Source: Minisyncoccota bacterium (GTDB lineage Bacteria; Patescibacteriota; Minisyncoccia; Minisyncoccales; Minisyncoccaceae). From it: 23,636 nucleotides of DNA. Location: assembly GCA_028704295.1 (NCBI GenBank), contig JAQVLF010000003.1, positions 1 to 23,636 of the forward strand, given 5' to 3'. Each line of letters opens with the position of its first letter. The stretch's first letter is position 1. The notes beneath the pieces are model-generated. The model was not told the origin of the DNA, did not search any database, and saw only the letters and a program-made list of their open reading frames with translations. A program made the translations under genes and the position numbers. Of the stretch, positions 15,265 through 22,000 are shown in pieces.

Positions 15265-15473
15265 TTTTATAGGGATTGCACTCATACTAACGAACCTGGC
15301 TGCAGGGTGCTAAAAGCATTGCAAGAAGGAGACTTGAATAACGATAAGTATTTAAATATACATTTAGAAAAGAGGCAGAATATTATTAAATGTCTGATTT
15401 TGAAAAAAGAAAGAAAGATCGCGATTTTGGAAAATTTATTAAAAAAGTAAAAAAGAATTTAAAGAAAAAATGA
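15256..15473 (+). pseudogene. rsgA: C-terminal fragment of ribosome small subunit-dependent GTPase RsgA, frameshifted
   Basis: FYRDCTHTNEPGC (starting near 15262) is the zinc-site signature of the RsgA C-terminal domain, followed by RVLKALQEGDLNNDKYLN as in RsgA. After EKRQNIIK the written frame drifts (stop 15448-15450). The alternative frame from 15390 reads MSDFEKRKKDRDFGKFIKK, the expected RsgA basic tail, to a TGA at 15471-15473 that overlaps the next gene as ATGA. One missing A near 15388 reconciles the frames. The OB fold and the GTPase domain (GxxxxGKS) are absent. RsgA helps mature the 30S subunit; this piece cannot. It is a deletion product fused to a kinase-like start. Confidence 0.65.
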
Positions 15474-15910
15474 TCGAGAGTAAAACAACAGGGATTTTAT
15501 TTGGAACTTTTGACATTTTGCATAAAGGACATCTGAATTTATTCAAGCAAGCTAGAGAAAAATGCAACTATTTAATCGTAGTTATCGCGAGAGATGAGAC
15601 GGTTAGAAAAGTTAAGAACAGGTATCCCGTTAATTCTGAAAAAAGGAGAAAAGAGGCTGTAAAGTCTAGTTTACTAGCTGATAAAGTAATTTTGGGAAGC
15701 TTAAAGAATAAATTTGCAGCCATTAAAAGATACAATCCTGATATAATCTTTCTTGGGTATGATCAAATTGCTTTCACATACAAATTAAAAGAGGAATTAA
15801 GAAAAATGGATATAGATCCTAAGATTATAAGGCTTAAATCATTTAAACCGGAGAAATATAAGACATCTTTAATCCTTTCTAATAATAAAAAAATGGATTT
15901 TGATCTTTGA
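15470..15910 (+). CDS. Cytidylyltransferase-family nucleotidyltransferase (FAD synthase / GCT-like)
   Basis: This 146-residue protein shows GTFDILHKGHLNLFKQA (12-28), whose HxGH (H18, H21) binds the nucleotide phosphates in this superfamily. VIARDETVRKVK follows, then RRKEAVKSSLLADKVILG, and NPDIIFLGYDQ (~89-99) for the base and metal region. It resembles archaeal FAD synthase (RibL) and glycerol-3-phosphate cytidylyltransferase, which join a nucleotide to FMN or a polyol phosphate with release of pyrophosphate. Which substrate applies is not evident; 'GYDQ' is shared by both groups. Length is normal for a stand-alone domain. The ATG overlaps the end of the broken rsgA fragment (ATGA), hinting that rsgA and this gene once formed an operon. 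Confidence 0.85.
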   Translation: MIESKTTGILFGTFDILHKGHLNLFKQAREKCNYLIVVIARDETVRKVKNRYPVNSEKRRKEAVKSSLLADKVILGSLKNKFAAIKRYNPDIIFLGYDQIAFTYKLKEELRKMDIDPKIIRLKSFKPEKYKTSLILSNNKKMDFDL

Positions 15911-15976
15911 TTTATATATGTAAGTAAATTTCTAAAAAATATAAGGCAGTAAATTATTAAAAAGAAATATACGTAT

Positions 15977-15982
15977 TATAAT
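15977..15982 (+). promoter_or_regulatory. Candidate -10 box in the gap before the atypical gene
   Basis: TATAAT at 15977-15982; the best -35 at a 17-nt distance is a poor TTATTA (15954-15959). The gap 15911-16126 also holds an open frame 16051-16140 (29 residues, MRWFLECSSHKEISSL...) overlapping the next gene; I cannot support it as a gene. Confidence 0.3.
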
Positions 15983-16126
15983 TTGTGGATGCCATAAAAG
16001 TTCTTTTAAAATAATTTTCAGGAAATTATGAGGCGAACATTTTGGAAGCTATGAGGTGGTTTTTAGAATGCTCGTCTCATAAAGAGATAAGCAGTTTGAG
16101 TGAAAAAAAACTAGAAGGTGAGATTG

Positions 16127-16498
16127 GTGAGAGCGGTTGAAAGCAAGTGGAAATGTATGAGAACAGATGATGAATTCAGATTCTGGTCGGAAAAAGTAAA
16201 AGGAGAGGGTGACGAAACTTTGGGAAAAGGAGCGCTCCCAGACAATTGGACGAAGGTCATCGTTCTTAAGTCAAAAGGCGATTTAGAGACGCTGTTTTCA
16301 ATAGGATTCATTAATGCAGATGGGAACACCATGATATCAAAGTCTGAGAGGAAAGTTGGGGATGGTCTTTTTGGAATGAGGATGGGGCCTGAAGATTGTG
16401 AATTTTTCATTGTGAGCAATCAGGGAGAAGTTGCATTGGAATTTGCTTACTATGTTAACATAGATGCAAAGCTAAAGGCAGAAATAGATTTATATTAA
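16127..16498 (+). CDS. Hypothetical protein of atypical composition
   Basis: A frame runs from GTG codons at 16118 or 16127 to TAA at 16498. I prefer 16127 because AAGGTGA (16115-16121), a real Shine-Dalgarno sequence, stands 5 nt before it. This gives ~123 residues. The protein is mixed alpha/beta with DNWTKVIVLKSKGDLETLF, then GPEDCEFFIVSN and EVALEFAYYVNIDA. It has no signal peptide or membrane helix, and I recognise no family. The DNA is visibly richer in G and C than its neighbours, with codons such as CTC, GCG and GTC. The ribosome binding site is also unlike the rest of the window. Both suggest recent transfer. A large opposite-strand frame (16111-16419) is a shadow. Confidence 0.55.
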   Translation: MRAVESKWKCMRTDDEFRFWSEKVKGEGDETLGKGALPDNWTKVIVLKSKGDLETLFSIGFINADGNTMISKSERKVGDGLFGMRMGPEDCEFFIVSNQGEVALEFAYYVNIDAKLKAEIDLY

Positions 16499-16502
16499 AA
16501 CT

Positions 16503-16524
16503 AAGAGGTCAAAAACCTCTTTTA
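16503..16524 (+). terminator. Short intrinsic terminator
   Basis: AAGAGGT (16503-16509) pairs with ACCTCTT (16515-16521) around a 5-nt loop, followed by TTTAACTTATTTTTT. It lies 4 nt after the stop of the atypical gene. Confidence 0.65.
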
Positions 16525-16536
16525 ACTTATTTTTTA

Positions 16537-16565
16537 TTGCTTAAAACACCGAATGCTGTTAAAAT
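16537..16565 (+). promoter_or_regulatory. Promoter for a probable leaderless cupin transcript
   Basis: TTGCTT (16537-16542), 17-nt spacer and TAAAAT (16560-16565). Transcription would begin 6-7 nt downstream, at about 16572, which is the A of the cupin ATG. Confidence 0.5.
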
Positions 16566-16571
16566 AAATTT

Positions 16572-16940
16572 ATGTATTATTTCGATTCAATTTATAATAA
16601 GAAGTTCAAGAAGACAAGAGGATACTTATGTGGATCTTTTGATAATGCTCCAATATTTTCTAAAAATATAGAAGTTGCCTATGTTGATTATAAAGAATTA
16701 GAAAATCATATTGGTGATAGTCACCATCACAATTGTTGCGACGAATTAACATTAATAATTAAGGGTGGCATAGAGGAGAAAATAGAAGATAATATTTTAA
16801 ATTTGAAAGAAGGTGACTTTTTCTTTGTTGAACCAGGGGTAATTACAGAGTTAATAAGTGTTAAAGAGGGAACAGCTCTTATAGTTGTCAAAGGTCCTTC
16901 TTTTCCAGAAGATAAGATTAAAAGTTTAAAATATGAATAA
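16572..16940 (+). CDS. Cupin-domain protein
   Basis: This 122-residue protein is a single cupin barrel. Motif 1 reads DSHHHNCCDELTLIIKGG (49-66): H51-H53 with E58 are the usual metal ligands. Motif 2 reads LKEGDFFFVEPGVITEL (~78-94), with the fourth ligand His replaced, as in many variants. Cupins range from dioxygenases and isomerases to sugar- or amino-acid-binding regulators; no specific activity can be called. The stop lies 8 nt inside the next gene, which is therefore coupled to it. The promoter is positioned so that the mRNA starts at the ATG. Confidence 0.8.
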   Translation: MYYFDSIYNKKFKKTRGYLCGSFDNAPIFSKNIEVAYVDYKELENHIGDSHHHNCCDELTLIIKGGIEEKIEDNILNLKEGDFFFVEPGVITELISVKEGTALIVVKGPSFPEDKIKSLKYE

Positions 16941-17340
16941 AAATATTATTATCTTAGTACCAATTGTAGCCATAGCTCTTATTATTTTTATGGCAAATAA
17001 GTCAGTTCCAGCTCCAGAAATAGAAAACAATGATACAAGGGAGCAAGCCTTTATTGAAGAAATAATGGTTTGGCCCAACATTCAAAGCTTCGATTTAGAG
17101 GACGAATCTTTTGAGGGAAATATTTGGACAAAAGATCAAAGCATAAAAATATTATCTGACGATTCTATTAAGATTTACAGAACATCCGGTCCTCAATGGG
17201 AAAAGGAATATTTTAATTTCAGTGAGTTTTATTCGTTGATCGGAAATTGGGAAGGACCAACATGGCCTTTTCATGTAAAAGGTTTTTATGCAAAAGAAAA
17301 TATTTTCAAAGCAGAGGAGATATTTCTAATTACACAATAA
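16933..17340 (+). CDS. Single-pass membrane-anchored protein, unknown function
   Basis: This 135-residue protein starts MNKNIIILVPIVAIALIIFM, a signal anchor covering residues 4-21, and then faces the outside. The exported part has a short acidic linker and a compact domain rich in Trp and Phe (GPQWEKEYFNFSEFYSLIGNW, about residues 87-107). No cysteine pair and no known motif is visible. It overlaps the cupin gene by 8 nt, so it is translated from the same message. It meets a convergent gene across a shared terminator. I do not recognise the family. Confidence 0.65.
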   Translation: MNKNIIILVPIVAIALIIFMANKSVPAPEIENNDTREQAFIEEIMVWPNIQSFDLEDESFEGNIWTKDQSIKILSDDSIKIYRTSGPQWEKEYFNFSEFYSLIGNWEGPTWPFHVKGFYAKENIFKAEEIFLITQ

Positions 17341-17461
17341 AATGAATATTGATATTCAGCACTTCTTTTAAGAAGAAAAGAGCTAACGAAGATTTTTAAG
17401 AAATCTGGCTTGACCAACATTTCTAGTTTATTATGTTTTTGAATTTTTTAGGAAAATGATA

Positions 17462-17487
17462 AAAAAACAGAGTTTTCATTCTGTTTT
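17462..17487. terminator. Bidirectional terminator between convergent genes
   Basis: AAAAACAGA (17462-17470) and TCTGTTTTT (17479-17487) form a perfect 9-bp stem with an 8-nt loop. An A-run on one side and a T-run on the other let it work in both directions, for the gene ending at 17340 (+) and the one ending at 17498 (-). Confidence 0.85.
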
Positions 17488-17497
17488 TGTAATTTAT

Positions 17498-17896
17498 TTA
17501 TTGCTCCACTAGGCAATTATCATAAGTAGTTTCATCTCCTTCTTGAATAAAAGCAGTGTCTCCCTTATTCCAAAAGATAAAGGATTCATCGTTATTAGCA
17601 TAGCGTGCACCTGAGGCAGATATAGTTTGTATAAGCATCATATTTCTGCCATCGCTTAAAGATAATTCCACCTTTTGGCCAAAGAAGAGTGCATTAATAG
17701 ATTTATCATTATCACAAATAAAGTTTGCATTAGTAATAACATTTGATTTTTGATTTTCTATTGGGTTTAAGCTTAAGATAGCATTTGCTTCTCCCCATTT
17801 AGCTCCAAGGTAAAAGGCGAGGAAAAAGATCCCTACATAGATAACAATAGCTAATATTTTTGAGTACCAAGTAACTTTTGTCCATTCAATTTTCAT
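17498..17896 (-). CDS. MliC-type lysozyme inhibitor, membrane anchored
   Basis: This 132-residue protein has a short cytoplasmic start (MKIEWTKVTWYSK), one membrane helix (~14-31) and an exported domain. That domain reads FICDNDKSINALFFGQKVEL, then LSDGRNMML, then SASGARYANNDESFIFWNKG and a closing YDNCLVEQ. This is the MliC/PliC fold, which plugs the active site of C-type lysozyme with its conserved 'SASGARY' loop. The two Cys (in FIC and DNC) would form the usual disulphide. In E. coli MliC is a lipoprotein; here a signal anchor replaces the lipobox. It would protect the cell wall from host or environmental lysozyme. It has its own promoter. Confidence 0.85.
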   Translation of the reverse strand: MKIEWTKVTWYSKILAIVIYVGIFFLAFYLGAKWGEANAILSLNPIENQKSNVITNANFICDNDKSINALFFGQKVELSLSDGRNMMLIQTISASGARYANNDESFIFWNKGDTAFIQEGDETTYDNCLVEQ

Positions 17897-17926
17897 ATTT
17901 TTATATTTTAATTTATTATCAGGTAT

Positions 17927-17955
17927 ATTATATTATATTTATTAAATAATGTAAA
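17927..17955 (-). promoter_or_regulatory. Promoter of the lysozyme inhibitor gene
   Basis: On the minus strand, TTTACA (17955-17950), a 17-nt spacer and TATAAT (17932-17927), with a leader of about 25 nt and no ribosome binding site. Confidence 0.65.
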
Positions 17956-18047
17956 ATACGTACTATGGAAATTAAAAGACATTTAAGATATAATCCAGAG
18001 GGTTGTATGAAACTGTAATTAAAGGTCAAAAAATAAAAAATAAAAAA

Positions 18048-18911
18048 ATGAAAATTTTATTATTATCTAGATTGAAATACGAGAGTCCACGCTCTTCGCT
18101 CTATGATTACATCAAGAGTCAGGAGCATGATGTTTATTTTGCTGATCCAAGCGAGATTGATATTATTATAAATGAAAAAAATATAAGCGTGCTTTACAAC
18201 AACATTGATGTTTCAAGTGTTGATATGGTTATTTCTAGAAATTCAATGGGGTTCGTGTAAAAAACAGACCAGATTATTAAGATTTTGAAATCAAATGGAG
18301 CCGTTATTTTCGGACATGAGGTTCCTATAGAAAATTCGGAAATCATTTCAAATTATTAGATCATTTTCCTAAAACCATTTACTTCTCAAAAAAGAATAAA
18401 GATGCTTCTTTTAAGCTTTTAGATAAGGCAGATATACCAATGCCATTTATATTAAAGCCTGAGGGTGCAAGCGGGGGGAAGGAGTTGAACTTATCAAGGA
18501 TAAAAAAATTATGATTCTTATTTTAAAAGAGAAGATATACAAGGTTTTACCGATTTCATAATGCAGGAATATTTAGATGTTTCAAATGAATATAGGGTTT
18601 TTATACTTGGAAAAAAATCGCTTGGAGTTTGCGAAAAGATAGGGGATGGCATTGCTAAGAATTTTGCACAAGGAAGTAAGTTTGTTTATTCTAGGAACGA
18701 AGAGCTAGAGTCTTTTGCAGAAAATCTTGCTCAAGAGTTAAATCATCACACTTTGGGATTTGATATCGTTAGATTAAAAAATAAGGAATTGAAAATACTT
18801 GAAGTTAATTCATGGGCTAATTTTGGAGGTTTTGGCGAGGCTTCAGGCATAAATATGCCAGAGAAGATTGTAAATTATTTCATTGAGTATACGAAATCTG
18901 TAAAAGCATGA
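18048..18911 (+). pseudogene. ATP-grasp ligase (RimK-like) pseudogene
   Basis: The ATG at 18048 starts MKILLLSRLKYESPRSSLYD, an N-terminal Rossmann-like lobe. TAA at 18258-18260 interrupts it, and the same frame continues with KTDQIIKILKSNGAVIFGHE. Single-base losses then change the frame near 18337, 18480 and 18510. Reassembled pieces include LLDHFPKTIYFSKK, FILKPEGASGGK (the ATP-binding strand-loop) and NYDSYFKREDIQGFTDF. The last part (to 18911) reads MQEYLDVSNEYRVFILGKK, then GFDIVRLKNKELKILEVNSW with the magnesium-binding E-x-N. Family members join amino acids to peptides or proteins, or make peptide natural products. The stop overlaps the GNAT gene (ATGA). A short frame 17965-18018 upstream is of doubtful meaning. 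Confidence 0.75.
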
Positions 18912-19420
18912 TTAGAAAGGTAACAAGTAAAGATGTTAAGGAAATAATAAATATTATTAAATCTGTTCACATCAAAAATATTTCTAATTTAGATAATGGT
19001 TTTTTGGCAAGTGAGAACTTGTCAGAGGATTATTATATAAAGATGATAAATGATTATGATTATTATTACGTATGCGAAATGGAGAATAATATAAAAGGTT
19101 TTTTGCTCGCTTATTCAAAAAAATTTATAAAAAGAGACGGAGAGATTGGATCTTATCTTTTGGATAAATATAAAGGCGAAGACTTTATTTACATCTTTCA
19201 AATAGCAGTAGATCCAAATTGTCAAAATAGAGGTATCGGAAAAGCTTTATACGAAAAGTTATTTAATGAAGCGAAGATTAAGAAGTTTAAAGTTATAACA
19301 TCAAAAGAACCTTTAAACAAAGCTTCTAGATTATTTCATCAAAGTTTAGGCTTTAAGGATGCGGATACTTTTGTTTGGAGTGATGGCATTAAAAGTTATG
19401 TGTATAATTATGAAAAATGA
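18908..19420 (+). CDS. GNAT-family N-acetyltransferase
   Basis: This 170-residue protein has the GNAT acetyl-CoA site IAVDPNCQNRGIGKALYEKL (~97-116): strand 4, then the Q/RxxGxG/A loop and helix 3. A closing NKASRLFHQSLGFKDADTF is the usual strand 6-7 region. A long insert (~65-90) between strands 2 and 4 is less usual. Such enzymes acetylate amino groups of small molecules, proteins or antibiotics; the target is unknown. The start overlaps the end of the ATP-grasp pseudogene by 4 nt. The two may once have formed a small modification pathway, ligase plus acetyltransferase. Confidence 0.85.
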   Translation: MIRKVTSKDVKEIINIIKSVHIKNISNLDNGFLASENLSEDYYIKMINDYDYYYVCEMENNIKGFLLAYSKKFIKRDGEIGSYLLDKYKGEDFIYIFQIAVDPNCQNRGIGKALYEKLFNEAKIKKFKVITSKEPLNKASRLFHQSLGFKDADTFVWSDGIKSYVYNYEK

Positions 19421-19551
19421 AATAGAGGGATTATTTCCAATTATTGCTGCAATTTTTGTACTTTTTAGAGCAATGCTTGACCAAAAATATCATTATTATT
19501 TCTATTGGGGCATTGATTTTTCTTGGAATATATAATTTTATTAAGAAATGA
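19410..19551 (+). pseudogene. Small membrane protein with a frame break
   Basis: ATG at 19410 overlaps the GNAT end and reads MKNEIEGLFPIIAAIFVLF, a first membrane helix. The written frame then becomes aromatic-rich and stops at 19535. One base along, the DNA encodes NIIIISIGALIFLGIYNF with a Lys-Lys end (stop 19549-19551), a second helix. The break lies near the A5 run around 19485. Intact, this would be a ~46-residue two-helix protein of unknown role. Confidence 0.4.
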
Positions 19552-19639
19552 ATATCTGAGTGATTATTTTGTAATACCAATGATGACATAATCTAAGTAT
19601 TATAATCGAAAACTAAAAATTATGAATTATAATTAATAT

Positions 19640-19752
19640 TTTCCCAGCAATATTTGTTTCCTTCTGCATTAAATAGGAAACTCGCAAAGATTAAGGAAAT
19701 TCCCAGCCTTTAACAAGAAAACAATGAGAGGACTTTCTTGTTATAATTCCTT
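19640..19752 (+). ncRNA. Candidate structured intergenic RNA
   Basis: The gap 19552-19861 has no gene that I can see but contains nested inverted repeats. Stem 1 is GTTTCCT (19656-19662) / AGGAAAC (19675-19681). Stem 2 is TAACAAGAAA (19711-19720) / TTTCTTGTTA (19734-19743), a perfect 10 bp. An outer arm, AAGGAAATT (19694-19702) / AATTCCTT (19745-19752), encloses stem 2 with one bulge. TTCCCAGC occurs twice (near 19641 and 19701). A TATAAT at 19628-19633 would start a transcript near 19640. No long T-run ends it. Confidence 0.25.
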
Positions 19753-19846
19753 GAATTGATTCTGATTGTTTATTGAAAAGATGAATTTTATCAGATGCCT
19801 TAATATTTACTAAAATTAACATTTAGTTCCTATTTTACACTAAATC

Positions 19847-19855
19847 TGCTATATT
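19847..19855 (+). promoter_or_regulatory. Extended -10 promoter for a leaderless cupin operon
   Basis: TG at 19847-19848, one base, then TATATT (19850-19855). No good -35 stands at 17 nt; TTTACA at 19834-19839 is too close. Transcription would start at ~19862, the ATG itself. Confidence 0.45.
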
Positions 19856-19861
19856 ATAAAT

Positions 19862-20200
19862 ATGCTAGTAAAAAAAGAGGAAACTTTTAAAAAACAGAAT
19901 TCAAGTAAATGCACAGTCTTTGAGTATGAATACCCTAAACAAAGTTCGAGCTTTGCAACAGCTTTAATTAATGGACGTTATCCAGAGGAAGGAAAATCTG
20001 TAAACTTGGATTGTGAACAGATTTATTTCGTGATTTCTGGATCAGGAGTAATTCATTCGGAAAAAGGAGATTTTTATATTAATGAAGGCGATTTGTATTA
20101 TTTTGAAAAGAAAGAAGCCTATTTTGTTAATGGTAATAATCTTTTAGTAGCGATAATGAACTTCCCCAAATGGGATTTTAATCAATATAAAATAATATGA
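19862..20200 (+). CDS. Cupin-like protein lacking the metal-binding histidines
   Basis: This 112-residue protein has a cupin barrel pattern: NLDCEQIYFVISGSGVIHSE (48-67), then GDFYINEGDLYYFEKKEAYFV (69-89). The HxH of motif 1 is missing (DCEQ in its place, keeping E52). The motif 2 His is replaced too, so a metal-dependent enzyme is unlikely; a binding or regulatory barrel fits better. It is the first gene of a run of six co-directed genes. Its stop overlaps the start of the PspC gene (ATGA). The nearby promoter suggests a leaderless message. The other cupin (16572) is a different variant with its histidines kept. Confidence 0.7.
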   Translation: MLVKKEETFKKQNSSKCTVFEYEYPKQSSSFATALINGRYPEEGKSVNLDCEQIYFVISGSGVIHSEKGDFYINEGDLYYFEKKEAYFVNGNNLLVAIMNFPKWDFNQYKII

Positions 20201-20403
20201 AAAAATTGTACAAAAGTAAAAATAATAAAATTTTCTCTGGAGTAATCGGGGGAATAGGAGAATATTTTAATGTTGATCCAACAATATTAAGATTAATTTG
20301 GATTTTGATTTTATTTGGAACAGGTTTTTTCCCAGGACTTGCCATATATATTATAGCTGCCATGATTGTTCCAGAACATTCTAAAAATAATGATAAGAAT
20401 TGA
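20197..20403 (+). CDS. PspC-domain membrane protein
   Basis: This 68-residue protein is a bare PspC domain. KKLYKSKNNKIFSGVIGGIG is followed by EYFNVDPTILRLIWILIL (the 'DP..lRl.w.l' signature), then a second membrane helix (GFFPGLAIYIIAAMIVPE) with the usual 'VP.' end. PspC proteins sit in the inner membrane and take part in envelope stress responses; stand-alone small forms like this are common and mostly uncharacterised. It is translationally coupled to the cupin before it, and its end overlaps the next gene by 14 nt. Confidence 0.9.
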   Translation: MKKLYKSKNNKIFSGVIGGIGEYFNVDPTILRLIWILILFGTGFFPGLAIYIIAAMIVPEHSKNNDKN

Positions 20404-21982
20404 GGAAATAAGTTTGGGCATACACGATGATCAAGAACTTCTCTTAAGCAAGATTTATAATATTTTAAAAGTAAAGAAAATTGTTAATTGGAATATTTCT
20501 AAGAGAGCAATTGATTCGAGAAAAAAGAAAAACATTCTTTTTGTTTTTTCTATTGATGTCGAAGTTGAAGATGAGGAAAAAGTTTTAGATAGTATCAGCA
20601 TTAAGGATGTTAAAAAGCATAGGATTAGATTAATCGAGACTTTTATATATAATATTAAAGCCGTAAAAGAAGACAAGGAGAGGAAGCGTCCAATAATTGT
20701 TGGCATGGGACCAAGCGGGATTTTCTGCGCCATTGTTTTGGCAGAAGCAGGATTAAAGCCTTTAGTTATTGAAAGGGGGAAAGATGTTGATTCAAGAATT
20801 AAAGATGTGGAATTGTTTTTTAAAAAAAGAGAATTAAATATAAAATCAAATGTAGAGTTTGGGGAAGGTGGAGCAGGAACTTTTTCTGATGGAAAATTAT
20901 ATACGAATATACGGGACAACAGGACAAAATATATATTTAAAGAGTTTATCTTTGCGGGAGCCGACCCTGAAATTGCTTATGATGCAAGACCTCATATTGG
21001 AACAGATAAATTAAGAACCATTGTCAAAAATTTAAGGAGAAAAATTATAGAGCTTCAAGGAGATGTGAGATTTAATTCCTGTTTAACAGATATTAATTTC
21101 AAAAACAACAAAATAGAATCCATTGTAGTAAACGGAAAAGAGAAAATCTTGACAAACGATCTTATTTTAGCAATAGGGCACTCTGCAAGAGATACTTATG
21201 AAATGCTATATAATAAGAATATTAAAATACAGCAAAAACCTTTTTCTATTGGGGTTAGGATTGAGCATAAAAGGGAAATGATAGATAGATCTCAATACGG
21301 GGAGGAATACAATAACCCTAGAGTGCCTAGGGCTAGATATGATTTAGTAGTGCATTTAAAAGATAGGTCGGTTTATACTTTTTGCATGTGTCCTGGAGGT
21401 TATGTTATTTCCGGAGCTTCCGAAGAAAATATGATAACCACTAATGGAATGAGCGAAAGTAGGCAGGATGGAGAAAATTCTAACAGTGCACTTCTAGTCA
21501 ATATTTACCCTTCCGATTTTGAATCAGATCATCCTTTAGCAGGAATTGAGTTTCAAAGAAAGTGGGAAAGAAGGGCATTTGAAGTGGGGGGAAAAAATTA
21601 TGATGCGCCAATTCAGCTAGTAGGAGATTTTTTAAAAGATAAATCTTCTTTCGAACCAAAAGACATTCAGCCTACATATATGCCGGGAGTAAACTTAACT
21701 TCTTTGAAAGATTGTCTACCTAACTATGTGGTAGATAGTTTGAAAGAAGCTCTACCTTTATTTGATAATAAAATAAGAGGATTTGCAAATGAAGGCGCAA
21801 TCTTGACAGGAATTGAGACGAGAAGCTCCTCTCCTTTAAGAATATTAAGAAATGAAAATTTTGAAACAAATGTCTTAGGAATTTATCCTATAGGAGAAGG
21901 TGCAGGCTATGCAGGAGGAATTACTTCTTCTGCAATAGATGGGATGATATTAGCTGAAAAAATTATTGATAAATATGCTTAA
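20390..21982 (+). CDS. FAD-dependent oxidoreductase, COG2509 type
   Basis: I chose the ATG at 20390 (530 residues); an upstream in-frame TTG lies further inside the PspC gene. Residues 1-95 form the small alpha/beta N-terminal domain typical of this group. PIIVGMGPSGIFCAIVLAEAG (101-121) is the FAD-binding Rossmann motif, ending in the acidic V-I-E-R. GEGGAGTFSDGKLYT and GHSARDTYEML follow, both characteristic. The C-terminus YPIGEGAGYAGGITSSAIDG closes the FAD site. These proteins are widespread uncharacterised FAD-dependent dehydrogenases; electron partner and substrate are unknown. Length is usual. The gene is complete and well conserved in motif structure. Confidence 0.9.
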   Translation: MIRIEEISLGIHDDQELLLSKIYNILKVKKIVNWNISKRAIDSRKKKNILFVFSIDVEVEDEEKVLDSISIKDVKKHRIRLIETFIYNIKAVKEDKERKRPIIVGMGPSGIFCAIVLAEAGLKPLVIERGKDVDSRIKDVELFFKKRELNIKSNVEFGEGGAGTFSDGKLYTNIRDNRTKYIFKEFIFAGADPEIAYDARPHIGTDKLRTIVKNLRRKIIELQGDVRFNSCLTDINFKNNKIESIVVNGKEKILTNDLILAIGHSARDTYEMLYNKNIKIQQKPFSIGVRIEHKREMIDRSQYGEEYNNPRVPRARYDLVVHLKDRSVYTFCMCPGGYVISGASEENMITTNGMSESRQDGENSNSALLVNIYPSDFESDHPLAGIEFQRKWERRAFEVGGKNYDAPIQLVGDFLKDKSSFEPKDIQPTYMPGVNLTSLKDCLPNYVVDSLKEALPLFDNKIRGFANEGAILTGIETRSSSPLRILRNENFETNVLGIYPIGEGAGYAGGITSSAIDGMILAEKIIDKYA

Positions 21983-22000
21983 AATATATAAAATTAAGTT

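Noticed and set aside
16111..16419. 102-codon open frame on the minus strand
   Set aside because: It lies wholly opposite the atypical gene at 16127; its Ser/Pro/Phe-rich product looks like an antisense shadow, and no promoter or spacing supports it.
20455..20919. 154-codon open frame on the minus strand
   Set aside because: It is antisense to the FAD oxidoreductase N-terminal half, and its Ser/Phe/Leu-rich product is what the reverse of that gene would give.
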